Shown here piece by piece: positions 35,242 through 43,330 of a stretch of DNA of 64,000 nucleotides. The notes under the pieces were generated by a model that saw nothing but the letters and a program-made list of their open reading frames with translations, made no database searches and was not told where the DNA came from. The DNA lies in contig NZ_FPJG01000006.1 of assembly GCF_900119165.1 (NCBI RefSeq), positions 6,758,001 through 6,822,000 of the forward strand, read 5' to 3'. The position numbers were made by a program, and so were the translations under genes. Every line of letters starts with the position of its first letter. Within the stretch, counting starts at the first letter, position 1. The stretch is from Amycolatopsis australiensis (lineage in GTDB: Bacteria > Actinomycetota > Actinomycetes > Mycobacteriales > Pseudonocardiaceae).

Positions 35242-36332
35242 GCGATCTCCTCCACGGGGACGAAACCGTGCGGCAGCCCGAACGCGGCCGGGCCGAAGGT
35301 GTCCAGCGCCGCGGGAGTGCGCATCAACGGCGGCGTCGAGATCCCGACGACGGTGACGCGCTGCCCGTAACGCAGTGTCTCGGTGGTGATCGGTTCGGCC
35401 GTCGCGGACTCCAGCACGCAGATCAGGTCGGGCACCACGCACCGCACGGAACCGTCCACAGTGGCCAGAAGGTTCTCGTTCTGGAACAGGATCTCCAGCT
35501 TGTGCGCGCCGTCGAACGACACCGCCGCCGCGCGGCCCCGCGCGAAGCCCGCCTCCGTGCGTCGCTCCACATCGGACACCTTGCCGCGGAACAGCACCCG
35601 CAGGTGCTCATACGGCGTCGAGCGCAACGCCGAGGCCAGCCGCTCGACCGGATCCTCGTTGCGCTCACGCGCTTCCCGGATCGTCCGGCCCACGGTCAAC
35701 GCCAGGGAAAGCGTTTGCGGCACGGCGGTCCGCTTGACGTCCGCGCCGCTCATCGCGTACTCGGCGATGTGCGCGACCCCGCCGAGCCGGATGGTGACGC
35801 CACGAGCCAGCCACTCCATCCGCCGGTTGTCGGCGCCGGTGTCGATCACCGTCGTCTCGCCGCGTTCGCCGCCGATGGCCATCGGCGAGCCGGGCACGCC
35901 GTAGACGCCGAACGTCTCCATCTGCAGCTCCGGGAAGGCCCGGCCCATGCCGTCGGCGTCGACCACCGGCAGCCCGAGCCGGGCGCCGACCAGCAGCGGG
36001 ATCATCGAGTTGATGCCGCCGCACTCGATCGGCATGGTCGCGTCGGCCCGCGTCCCGAGGTGCCGCTCCAGCGTCCGCAACGCCAGCACGGGCTCGGCGC
36101 CGTTCGGCAGCTTTTCGTGGACGACGGTCGGCGCGCCCATCTGCGCCGTGGGGATCACCAGGGCCGAGTCGTCCACTTCGGCCGGATCGAGGATCGTGAC
36201 CGGCCCGTGCTCCCGGATGGCCTCGCGCACGAGCAGCCGTCCGACGTAGGGGTCACCGCCCCCGCCGGTGCCGAGGACGGCGGCACCGCGGGCGAGGTCG
36301 GGCAGGTCCGCTTCGGTCAGGGTCCAGCTCAC
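35238..36332 (-). CDS. DUF917 (S-Me-THD) family protein
   Basis: A 364-residue protein. Family hallmarks are LGTGGGGDPYVGRLLVREAI near residue 20, MGAPTVVHEKLPNG, the MPIECGGINSMIPL motif, and VVDADGMGRAFPELQM near residue 125. It closely resembles the next gene upstream, so the pair could form a heteromer or act on related substrates. The GTG at 36332 and the GTGA overlap with that gene show tight coupling. The molecular reaction is not established from sequence; hydrolysis or desulfuration of a five-membered ring compound is inferred from family and neighbours. Confidence 0.86.
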   Translation of the reverse strand: MSWTLTEADLPDLARGAAVLGTGGGGDPYVGRLLVREAIREHGPVTILDPAEVDDSALVIPTAQMGAPTVVHEKLPNGAEPVLALRTLERHLGTRADATMPIECGGINSMIPLLVGARLGLPVVDADGMGRAFPELQMETFGVYGVPGSPMAIGGERGETTVIDTGADNRRMEWLARGVTIRLGGVAHIAEYAMSGADVKRTAVPQTLSLALTVGRTIREARERNEDPVERLASALRSTPYEHLRVLFRGKVSDVERRTEAGFARGRAAAVSFDGAHKLEILFQNENLLATVDGSVRCVVPDLICVLESATAEPITTETLRYGQRVTVVGISTPPLMRTPAALDTFGPAAFGLPHGFVPVEEIA

Positions 36333-37399
36333 CCGGCCACTCCGATCGGGTCGATGTCGTAGCCGAAGTACCGCGGGCCGGCGAGCGCGATCCCTTCCGG
36401 CGTGTGCCACCGCGGGTCGGCGGGCGCGGCGATGACCGTGACGCGCTGGCCGTACCGCAGCCCTTCGGTCGTCACGGCATCCCCGGACTCGCGCTCGAGC
36501 GTGCAGATCAGGTCCGGCACGGACGCTTCGACGACGCCGTCGCGCTCGGCCACCAGGTGCTCGTTCTGGAACCGCAGCACCAGCTCGGCGCCGGTGTCAC
36601 CGTCCATTCCGGACAGGCGCGCCTCGCCGCGGGCGAAGCCGGTGACCGTCCGGCGGGCGACGTCGACGACCTTGCCGGTGAACAGCCGGCGGCCACCCAG
36701 GCGGGAAACGACCCGGGCGACGGGATCCTCGTGCGCCGCACGCGCCGAACGCACGAGGGCACCCAGCTCGGCGCACAGGCTCAGCGTGCCCGGCACCAGC
36801 GACTCCCGGGCCTGGGACCCCGACATCGCATAGTTGCTGATCATCGCCGAACAGCCCATGTCGATGGTCGCCGAGCGGGCCAGCCGCTCGGCCCAGTGGT
36901 TGTCCACTGTGTCCAGCACGCCACGGTTGCCCTTCTCGTCCGCGATGGACATGGGTGTGGCTCGGATGCCGTACAACGTCGGCAACACCATCTGCAGCTC
37001 GGGGAACGCCCGGCCCATGCCGTCGGCGTCGACCAGCGGCAGCCCGAGCTGCGCGGCCGCGACGACCGGGATCAGCGAGTTGACGCCGCCCGCCTCGGCG
37101 CACGCGATGTGCGTCAGCTCCTTGCCGAGGTACCCGGCGAGCGTGCGCGCGGCGAGCCCGACCTGCTCGGCCGACGGCAGCTTCTCGACCATCACCGTCG
37201 GCGCGCCCATCATCGCGACGGGCAGCACGACGGCGTCGTCCGGCACCTCCGCCAGCGGCACCAGCGGCACGGCCCCGTGCGAGCGCACCGCCGAGGACGC
37301 CAGCAGCCGGCCGATGTAGGGGTCGCCACCGCCGCCGGTGCCGAGAATGGCGGCGCCTCGGGCGATGTCGTCGAGGTCGTTTTCGGTGATCTCGCGCAT
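36329..37399 (-). CDS. DUF917 (S-Me-THD) family protein
   Basis: A 356-residue protein with the same hallmarks as the previous entry: LGTGGGGDPYIGRLLASSAV, MMGAPTVMVEKLPSAEQ, ACAEAGGVNSLIPVV and VDADGMGRAFPELQM. The C-terminal part ends YDIDPIGVAG, like the diverged copy at 33436. ATG 37399 shares a base with the stop codon of the hydantoinase gene; GTG 37402 (GTGA overlap) is equally possible. It is the first DUF917 gene after the hydantoinase A-like gene. Confidence 0.86.
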   Translation of the reverse strand: MREITENDLDDIARGAAILGTGGGGDPYIGRLLASSAVRSHGAVPLVPLAEVPDDAVVLPVAMMGAPTVMVEKLPSAEQVGLAARTLAGYLGKELTHIACAEAGGVNSLIPVVAAAQLGLPLVDADGMGRAFPELQMVLPTLYGIRATPMSIADEKGNRGVLDTVDNHWAERLARSATIDMGCSAMISNYAMSGSQARESLVPGTLSLCAELGALVRSARAAHEDPVARVVSRLGGRRLFTGKVVDVARRTVTGFARGEARLSGMDGDTGAELVLRFQNEHLVAERDGVVEASVPDLICTLERESGDAVTTEGLRYGQRVTVIAAPADPRWHTPEGIALAGPRYFGYDIDPIGVAG

Positions 37400-38940
37400 C
37401 ACGCCCCCAGCTGCAGGTCGCCGACCGCCTTGACGCGGATGCGCGTGGCGTTGCCGGGCAGGTACGGGATGGGCACCTCGTCGAAGTCGACGATGCCGAC
37501 GGACGCGGGCGAGGCGCCGGCCGCCACCGCGCGGTCGACCGCCTCCTGCTTCGCCTCGTCGACGACGGCCTCGCGGCGGCCGGGCTCGATCACGTAGACG
37601 CGGTCGACCTCGCCGCCGATCTGCGCGATGGCCGCGCCGATCGCGTTGGCCACGGCGTAGTTCTCCGGCCGGTGCACGGCGCCGCAGCCGGCCAGCTCGT
37701 CCGGCAGCAGCACCGAACCCCCGCCGACGGCGACCACCGGCAGCGGTTCGGCGGAGGTCCGCATCCGTTCGACCACATCGGACACGTCCGCGGCGATCCG
37801 GTCCAGCGCCGCCTCGACCAGGCCGCGGTCCAGATGCGACACCAGTGATGGATCGCCGATCTCCGCACGGCCCGCCGCGACCGCGATGTCGGTGGCGGTG
37901 AGCGTGTCACCGCCGAAGACCAGCGCCTTCGACGTCAGCTCGTACCCGACCGAATCCGGGCCCACGGTGACGCCCGCGCGAACCCGGCTGCCGCCGCCGA
38001 TACCGATCGAGAGGACGTCCGGCATCCGGAAGTTGGTGCGGATCCCGGCGACGCTGACGTCGGTGGTCGCCTCCCGGGGGAAGCCCTGCCGCAGCACGCC
38101 GACGTCGCTGGTCGTGCCGCCGACGTCGACCACCGCGCAGGTGTCCAGACCGGACAGCACGGCCGCGCCGCGCATCGAGTTCGTCGGCCCGGACGCGAAG
38201 GTGGCCACCGGGTAGCGGCGGGCGAAGTCGACGTCCATCAAGGTGCCGTCGTTCTGGCTCAGGTACAGCGGCGCGGTGATGCCGGCGCCGGTGACCGACG
38301 CGGACAGGCCGTCGACGATGTGCGCGGCCAGCTCCCGCAGCGCCGCGTTGATCACCGTCGCGTTTTCCCGCTCCAGCAAGCCGATCCGGCCGATCTCGTG
38401 GGACAGCGAGATCGCCACGTCCGGCAGCTGCGCCGCGATGATCTCGGCCGCGCGGGCCTCGAACTCGGCGTTGACCGGGGAGAAGACCGAGGTGATCGCG
38501 ACGCTGCGCACCCCGGCCTCCCCCATGTCGTCCGCCGCCTTGCGCAGCTCGCTTTCGTCGAGCTCCGCGATGTGCCGTCCGTCGAACTCGTGTCCGCCGT
38601 GGACGAGGTAGCTGCGCCCCGACACCGCGTCGACGAGCCGCTGCGGCCAGTCGACCATCGGCGGCAGCGACGCCCCGGCCGGCAGGCTCAGCCGCACGGC
38701 CGCGGTCGGCGCGAGCCGGTGGGCCTCGACGAGGGCGTTGATGAAGTGCGTGGTGCCGATCATCACCGCCCGCACCGCCGCCGGGTCGAACGCGCGCTGC
38801 CGCTGCAGCCCGTCGATCGCGGCGACGATGCCCGAGGTGACGTCCGCGGTCGTGCTGGTCTTGACCGAGGCGAGCACCTGACGGCCGTCGAGCAGGACGG
38901 CGTCGGTGTTGGTGCCGCCGACGTCGATGCCGATGCGCAC
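37399..38940 (-). CDS. Hydantoinase/oxoprolinase A (HyuA-type) family protein
   Basis: A 513-residue ASKHA-fold ATPase-like protein. The N-terminal phosphate loop is RIGIDVGGTNTDAVLL, a second VVDVGGTTSDVGVL loop is near residue 280, and VAVGGGSVLLPDELAG is near residue 405. Family members open hydantoins or oxoproline at the cost of ATP, normally with a HyuB partner. No HyuB is present here, and the three DUF917 proteins may supply the missing function. The GTG at 38940 has AAAAGGAG seven bases upstream. It is 14 bp from the permease gene. Confidence 0.88.
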   Translation of the reverse strand: MRIGIDVGGTNTDAVLLDGRQVLASVKTSTTADVTSGIVAAIDGLQRQRAFDPAAVRAVMIGTTHFINALVEAHRLAPTAAVRLSLPAGASLPPMVDWPQRLVDAVSGRSYLVHGGHEFDGRHIAELDESELRKAADDMGEAGVRSVAITSVFSPVNAEFEARAAEIIAAQLPDVAISLSHEIGRIGLLERENATVINAALRELAAHIVDGLSASVTGAGITAPLYLSQNDGTLMDVDFARRYPVATFASGPTNSMRGAAVLSGLDTCAVVDVGGTTSDVGVLRQGFPREATTDVSVAGIRTNFRMPDVLSIGIGGGSRVRAGVTVGPDSVGYELTSKALVFGGDTLTATDIAVAAGRAEIGDPSLVSHLDRGLVEAALDRIAADVSDVVERMRTSAEPLPVVAVGGGSVLLPDELAGCGAVHRPENYAVANAIGAAIAQIGGEVDRVYVIEPGRREAVVDEAKQEAVDRAVAAGASPASVGIVDFDEVPIPYLPGNATRIRVKAVGDLQLGA

Positions 38941-38954
38941 GAAGAGACTCCTTT

Positions 38955-40280
38955 TCAGACTGCGGGGGCGGGCTCGGCGTCGGCGGTCCGGCTGCTGCCG
39001 ATCCCCCGCACCCAGCCGAGCTTCCCGGCGACGACGTACAGGACGAAGGCCACGACGAGCGAGTTGATGCTCGGCAGGCCCCACTCGACGAACTCGCCGA
39101 AGACCGCCGCGGCGATCCAGACGACGATGGTGGCGGGCACCCACACGGGCGCGTCCTCGGGCACGGTTCCGCGCGCCCGCGCGGCTTCCAGGTCGCCGCG
39201 CCACTTCTTCACGACGAAGTACTCGGCCACCATGATCCCCGCGATCGGCGGGAACGCGACGCCCAGCACGGTGAGGAAGTCGGTGAACTTCGCCAGGATC
39301 CCGGCCGCGGCGAGCACGCTGCCCGCGACACCGAGCACCGCCGTGACGAGCCCGCGGTGGGCCTTGCGGCCGGAGACCGTGCCGATGAAGTTCACGACAC
39401 CGAGCCCCGACGAGTAGAGGTTCCAGTCGTTGATCTTGATCGTGCCGGCGATGACGATCAGCAGCCCGACCCAGCCCACCGACGACGTCACGATGGTGGT
39501 GATCCCGGCGCTGCCGACGGCGTGCGCGAGCAGCACCCCGGACAGGCCGATGACGTACTCGCCGAGGGTGATGCCGACGAGCGTCTGCTTGACGACGTCG
39601 CCCGTGGTGCGGTTGAAGCGGGTCATGTCCGGCGTGATCACCGCGCCGACGATGAACCCGCCTGCCACGAGCGTGGTGCCCTGCAGCAGGCTCAGCGACG
39701 GCCCGGGCGGGGCCGAGGAGACGAGCGCGCCGAGGTCGTGGCGGGTCAGCTCGGAGATCACCGACCAGCCGACCAGGACCAGGAACGCCGGCACGGTCAG
39801 GTACGCCGTCCAGGCCATGGAGTGGAAGCCGCGGACCACGATCGCGGTGACGAGCAGGCCGAACACGAGCGCCCAGCCCCACTCCGGCAGGCCGCCGATG
39901 AGCGAGACGAGCCCCTGCGCGGAGACGGCGGACTGGATGCCGAACCAGCCGATGAGGCTGATCCCGATGGCGAGCCCGATGAGCGCCGAGCCGCCGCGGC
40001 CGAAGCCGGTCCAGCGGGCGATCATGGACGTCGAGAGGCCCTCGCGGACGCCGATGACGCCGACGAGGATGGTGATGAGCTCCAGGATGACCGAGCCGAG
40101 CGTGAACGCCAGCACGGCGTTCCCGAAGCTCATCCCGAAGCCGACGGTGGCTCCGAGCAGGAACTGGGACAAGGCGGACACCTGGCCGAACCGCTGGACG
40201 GCGACCGACCACCACGAGTACCGGGCGTGGTCCGGCACTCTGGTGAGGGCGTAGTCATCGACACCGACTGTTGAGGCCAC
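38955..40280 (-). CDS. NCS1-family nucleobase/hydantoin-type permease
   Basis: A 441-residue membrane protein with about 12 hydrophobic segments, matching CodB/PucI-type NCS1 symporters (ALSQFLLGATVGFGMSFGNA, ITPDMTRFNRTTGD, IKINDWNLYSSGLG). It would import a purine, pyrimidine, allantoin or hydantoin-like compound with a cation. It is the first gene of the catabolic operon. The GTG at 40280 follows AGGAGG. Its promoter region contains palindromes at 40301-40361. The substrate would define the whole pathway. Confidence 0.87.
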   Translation of the reverse strand: MASTVGVDDYALTRVPDHARYSWWSVAVQRFGQVSALSQFLLGATVGFGMSFGNAVLAFTLGSVILELITILVGVIGVREGLSTSMIARWTGFGRGGSALIGLAIGISLIGWFGIQSAVSAQGLVSLIGGLPEWGWALVFGLLVTAIVVRGFHSMAWTAYLTVPAFLVLVGWSVISELTRHDLGALVSSAPPGPSLSLLQGTTLVAGGFIVGAVITPDMTRFNRTTGDVVKQTLVGITLGEYVIGLSGVLLAHAVGSAGITTIVTSSVGWVGLLIVIAGTIKINDWNLYSSGLGVVNFIGTVSGRKAHRGLVTAVLGVAGSVLAAAGILAKFTDFLTVLGVAFPPIAGIMVAEYFVVKKWRGDLEAARARGTVPEDAPVWVPATIVVWIAAAVFGEFVEWGLPSINSLVVAFVLYVVAGKLGWVRGIGSSRTADAEPAPAV

Positions 40281-40300
40281 GCCGACCTCCTATTCCGGAA

Positions 40301-40361
40301 GGGGAAACGGTTCCCCGCACCGTAAGCAGCGGTCCCGGCGACGTCACCGTGCGATGTGCAC
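40301..40361 (-). promoter_or_regulatory. Promoter/operator region of the DUF917-hydantoinase operon
   Basis: GGGGAAACGGTTCCCC at 40301-40316 is a palindrome with 6-bp arms around a central CG. A second inverted repeat, GTGC-N5-GCAC, is at 40349-40361. Both lie upstream of the permease start (40280), where a repressor or the PucR protein could bind. Which protein binds is unknown. Confidence 0.45.
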
Positions 40362-40385
40362 AACCGTGGCGGCGGCACTGTGCAG

Positions 40386-41249
40386 TCAGCCCAGCGGGTC
40401 CGTTCCGGTCAGCGCGGCACTTTCCGCCCACAGCCGCTCGGCGGCCGCGTCGTCGGCCAGGTTCGCCCAGTGCTCCTCCAGGCGTGGCCGGCCGCGAAGC
40501 CCGAAGACGCGCGGACCCCACAGCTGGCCACCGGCGACGTCCGGGCCGAGCACCGCGCGGACCGCGGGCCGCGCGCCGGCGTCCTTGCCCTGCAGCACGA
40601 TCCGCGCGGGCAGGCCGCGCAGCCACTGCCCGGCCGTGCGGACGTGCACCGGCGGCCGCGACGGCGTCAGGGAGTCGAGCGCGCCGCCGGGGTGGGCCAC
40701 CACGCTCAGCCGCTCGGAGCCGATTCGCCGCAGGCGCCGGTCGAGTTCGACGGCGAAGAGCATCTGGGCCAGCTTGGAGCGCTCGTAGGCGCGTTTCGGG
40801 TGGTAGCCGCGTTCGCTCTGGAGGTCGGCGAAGTCGAGGCTCGCCGACTTCGCCGCGAAACTGCCGGTGGTGACGATCCGCGCGTCCGGCGCCAAGACCG
40901 GCATCAGCCGGGCGACCAGCGCGAAGTGGCCGAGGTGGTTGGTGCCGAACATCAGCTCGTGCCCGGCCTTCGTTTCCCTGCGCGGGGGCTTGTCGAGCAT
41001 GACCCCGGCGTTGCACACGACGGCGTCCAGCGGTCCGGGGGCGACGGTGGCGACCTGCGCCAGGTCGGCCAGGTCGAGCCGGACGTGGGTGACGCGCGCA
41101 CCGGCGACCCGCGACCGGATCGCGGTGACCGCGACCTGCGCCTTCGCCGGGTCGCGGCTGCCGAGCACCACTTCCGCCCCGGCCGAAGCCAGCTGCTCGG
41201 CCGTGAAGTACCCGATCCCGGCGTTGCCGCCGGTCACCAGCACCCGCAT
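40386..41249 (-). CDS. Short-chain dehydrogenase (retinol-dehydrogenase-like)
   Basis: A 287-residue SDR with TGGNAGIGYF at the N-terminus, CNAGVML, TTGSFAAKS and the intact YERSK active site. The segment ELMFGTNHLGHFALVARLMP is typical of the oxidoreductases often annotated as retinol dehydrogenase or protochlorophyllide-reductase-like. It is divergent from a TetR gene whose start lies 31 bp away, so it is a likely target of that regulator. Confidence 0.86.
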   Translation of the reverse strand: MRVLVTGGNAGIGYFTAEQLASAGAEVVLGSRDPAKAQVAVTAIRSRVAGARVTHVRLDLADLAQVATVAPGPLDAVVCNAGVMLDKPPRRETKAGHELMFGTNHLGHFALVARLMPVLAPDARIVTTGSFAAKSASLDFADLQSERGYHPKRAYERSKLAQMLFAVELDRRLRRIGSERLSVVAHPGGALDSLTPSRPPVHVRTAGQWLRGLPARIVLQGKDAGARPAVRAVLGPDVAGGQLWGPRVFGLRGRPRLEEHWANLADDAAAERLWAESAALTGTDPLG

Positions 41250-41273
41250 CGGCGTCCCCTCCCCGTGTCAAGC

Positions 41274-41287
41274 TGTCCGCGTGGACA
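41274..41287. promoter_or_regulatory. Inverted repeat over the TetR start codon
   Basis: TGTCC-N4-GGACA (41274-41287) spans the GTG start of the TetR gene and lies 25 bp from the divergent SDR start. CAAGCT ends six bases before the GTG and could be the -10 box of a leaderless mRNA. It is a plausible autoregulatory operator. Confidence 0.4.
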
Positions 41288-41898
41288 ACGCTACCGGTGA
41301 ACGGGCCGGCTACCGGCGGTCGGCGGGGTCGCCCCGCGGCGAGGCCCGGCGGCGGGAACTGCTGGCGAAGATCACCGAGGACGTCGCCGAGAACGGCCTG
41401 GTGGACTTCTCGCTGCGCCGCGCCGCGCGGGCGGCCGGGACGACGCACAAGGTGCTGCTCTACCACTTCGAAAGCGCGGAAGACCTGCTCCGGCAGGTCG
41501 TGTTCGCGCTGCGCGAGCGGCGGATCGGCAACGCGCTGGCGGCGATCGCCGCTACCCCGGCCACGTTGACCGACCGGGTCCGCGCGGCGTGGGAGAGCCT
41601 GCGCGACGAGGAGACGCGGCTGCGGCGCGTGCTCGACCAGGCGATGGGCCTGGCGATGTACGACCCGGGCCGGTACGCGGCGCTCGGCCGTGGCGCTTCC
41701 GGCCAGTACTTGCCGACGCTGCTGGAGTTCTGCCCGCCGGACTGGCCGGAGCGGCGGAAGTTCGAGGTCGCGTCGATGATCCTCGCGACCCTGCGCGGGT
41801 TTCTCGTGGACCTGCTGACCAGTCCGGACGGCGACGGTGCGGCCGCGGGGTTCGAGGCGCTGCTGCGCGCGGTGGAGCGGGAGGAAGCGGCTCCCTGA
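41281..41898 (+). CDS. TetR-family transcriptional regulator
   Basis: A 205-residue regulator with an N-terminal HTH (about residues 20-65: DFSLRRAARAAGTTHKVLLY) and a helical ligand-binding C-terminus. The GTG at 41281 lacks a ribosome-binding site; leaderless translation is probable. It sits between a divergent SDR gene and an alpha/beta hydrolase gene in the same direction. Two different palindromes border it, so it may control both neighbours. The ligand is unknown. Confidence 0.84.
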   Translation: MDNATGERAGYRRSAGSPRGEARRRELLAKITEDVAENGLVDFSLRRAARAAGTTHKVLLYHFESAEDLLRQVVFALRERRIGNALAAIAATPATLTDRVRAAWESLRDEETRLRRVLDQAMGLAMYDPGRYAALGRGASGQYLPTLLEFCPPDWPERRKFEVASMILATLRGFLVDLLTSPDGDGAAAGFEALLRAVEREEAAP

Positions 41899-41913
41899 GC
41901 CTCGACAGTTTGC

Positions 41914-41927
41914 GAACCACGTGGTTC
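41914..41927 (+). promoter_or_regulatory. Perfect palindromic operator before the alpha/beta hydrolase
   Basis: GAACCACGTGGTTC is a perfect 14-bp palindrome ending nine bases before ATG 41937. This kind of site is typical of TetR-family binding, and the neighbouring TetR protein is the obvious candidate. Confidence 0.6.
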
Positions 41928-41936
41928 ACTTCGGGC

Positions 41937-42764
41937 ATGCAGATCGAGCTGTCCGCGGGGACCGTCGAGTACACCGACACGGGCGGGGCGGGCCCGGTGG
42001 TCGTGTTCGTCCACGGCCTGCTGATGGACGGCTCGCTGTGGGACGGCCCGGTCGCCACCCTGCCGGGCCACCGGTGCGTCGTCCCGGCGTTGCCGCTGGG
42101 CGCACATCGGGTTCCGATGCCGGGCGCCGACCTTTCGCTCCTGGGCATCGCCGCCCTGCTCGCGGAGTTCCTCGAGCGTCTCGACCTGCGGGAGGTCACG
42201 CTCGTCGGCGTCGACACCGGCGGGGCGCTGGTCCAGCTGCTCATGGCCGGCGGCGCGGCGCGGGTGAGCCGGGTGGTGCTGGCGTCGTGCGACGCGTTCG
42301 ACAACTTCCCGCCGGGGCTGACCGGCAAGACCCTGTTCCTGGCGGGCAAGCTATCGCCCCGGTTGTTCGGGGCGTTCATGCAGCAGCTGCGGCTGCGAGC
42401 GGTGCGACGGCTGCCGATCGCGTTCGGCTGGCTGACCAAGCGCGGCGACGCTGTCTCGGCGGGCTGGATCCGCCCGTTGCTGAAGCAACCGGCGATCCGG
42501 CGCGACGCGGTCCGCGCGCTGCGGGCTTTCGCGGCGTCGCCGGGCATCCTGCGGGAGGCGGCGGAACGGCTCCCGGCGTTCGACCGGCCGGCTTTGGTGG
42601 TGTGGGCGAGCGAAGACCGCGTGATGCCACCGGAGCACGGCCGGCGGCTGGCCGCGTTGCTGCCGAAGGGGAAGCTCGTCGAAGTGGCCGACAGCTACAC
42701 GCTGCTCCCGCTGGACCAGCCGGCGGAGTTCGCGCGGCTGGTGCGGGAGTTCACAGCCGGCTGA
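41937..42764 (+). CDS. Alpha/beta hydrolase-fold protein with Asp at the nucleophile position
   Basis: A 275-residue protein. The oxyanion region is VVVFVHGLLMDGSLWD. The nucleophile elbow reads LVGVDTGGAL, so Asp (about residue 97) replaces the Ser of esterases, as in dehalogenases and epoxide hydrolases. The acid region is WASEDRVMPPEHG. Where the catalytic His is expected near residue 255 the sequence is VADSYTLLPLDQP, without His. Catalysis is therefore uncertain. ATG 41937 directly follows a palindromic operator. It overlaps the convergent DUF742 gene by 14 bp. Confidence 0.8.
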   Translation: MQIELSAGTVEYTDTGGAGPVVVFVHGLLMDGSLWDGPVATLPGHRCVVPALPLGAHRVPMPGADLSLLGIAALLAEFLERLDLREVTLVGVDTGGALVQLLMAGGAARVSRVVLASCDAFDNFPPGLTGKTLFLAGKLSPRLFGAFMQQLRLRAVRRLPIAFGWLTKRGDAVSAGWIRPLLKQPAIRRDAVRALRAFAASPGILREAAERLPAFDRPALVVWASEDRVMPPEHGRRLAALLPKGKLVEVADSYTLLPLDQPAEFARLVREFTAG

Positions 42765-43119
42765 GGCCGTGGAGGATGCGCTCCATCAGCTCGAGGCTGG
42801 GCCGGTTCCCGGAGCCCTTCCGCGCGGTGTGCACGGCGACGAGCCCCCGGTCGGCGAGGTCGGAGAGCAGAACCCGGGCAACGCCGAGCGGAATCCGCCG
42901 CCGCGCGGCCACCTCCGCAACGGACTGCGAAGTCCGCAGCAGAGCGCAGATCTCGGTCTCTTCCTGCGTGCTCCCCCGCACGACGGCCCGCCCCCGCTGG
43001 GTGATCGAGACGAGCGTCTCGACGGGCAGATCCCGCGTCGGCCGGGTACGGCCATGGGTACGGAAGTACGGGCGGACCATCCCCGCCCCGCCTTCTTCGA
43101 GCACGGACCCCCAGTGCAC
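42751..43119 (-). CDS. DUF742 family protein (orphan conservon component)
   Basis: A 122-residue protein with a winged-helix-like C-terminal half (RTSQSVAEVAARRRIPLGVA, then RVLLSDLADRGLVAVH) and the family start VRPYFRTHGRTRP. DUF742 proteins normally sit in four-gene conservons (sensor kinase, roadblock protein, DUF742, small GTPase) that act at the membrane. None of the other members is next to this copy. The GTG at 43119 has GAGGAG six bases upstream. Confidence 0.83.
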   Translation of the reverse strand: MHWGSVLEEGGAGMVRPYFRTHGRTRPTRDLPVETLVSITQRGRAVVRGSTQEETEICALLRTSQSVAEVAARRRIPLGVARVLLSDLADRGLVAVHTARKGSGNRPSLELMERILHGLSRL

Positions 43120-43330
43120 AGCCAGCTCCTCACGGCGATTAATCCCTGTCGGCGATTATTCCACACGGTGATCCACTTCACCGCAATCGACCGAACAGCG
43201 TAACGCCGGAAAAATCGCAGGTCAGGCGGCTTCGGATGGTGGCGTGGTCCCCGGAAGGACTAGTGGTGTCCTGGGAATCGACGGAAAGTCCGCGATTTTT
43301 CCGCGGGTTCAATCGCGCGCAGCCGGGCGG

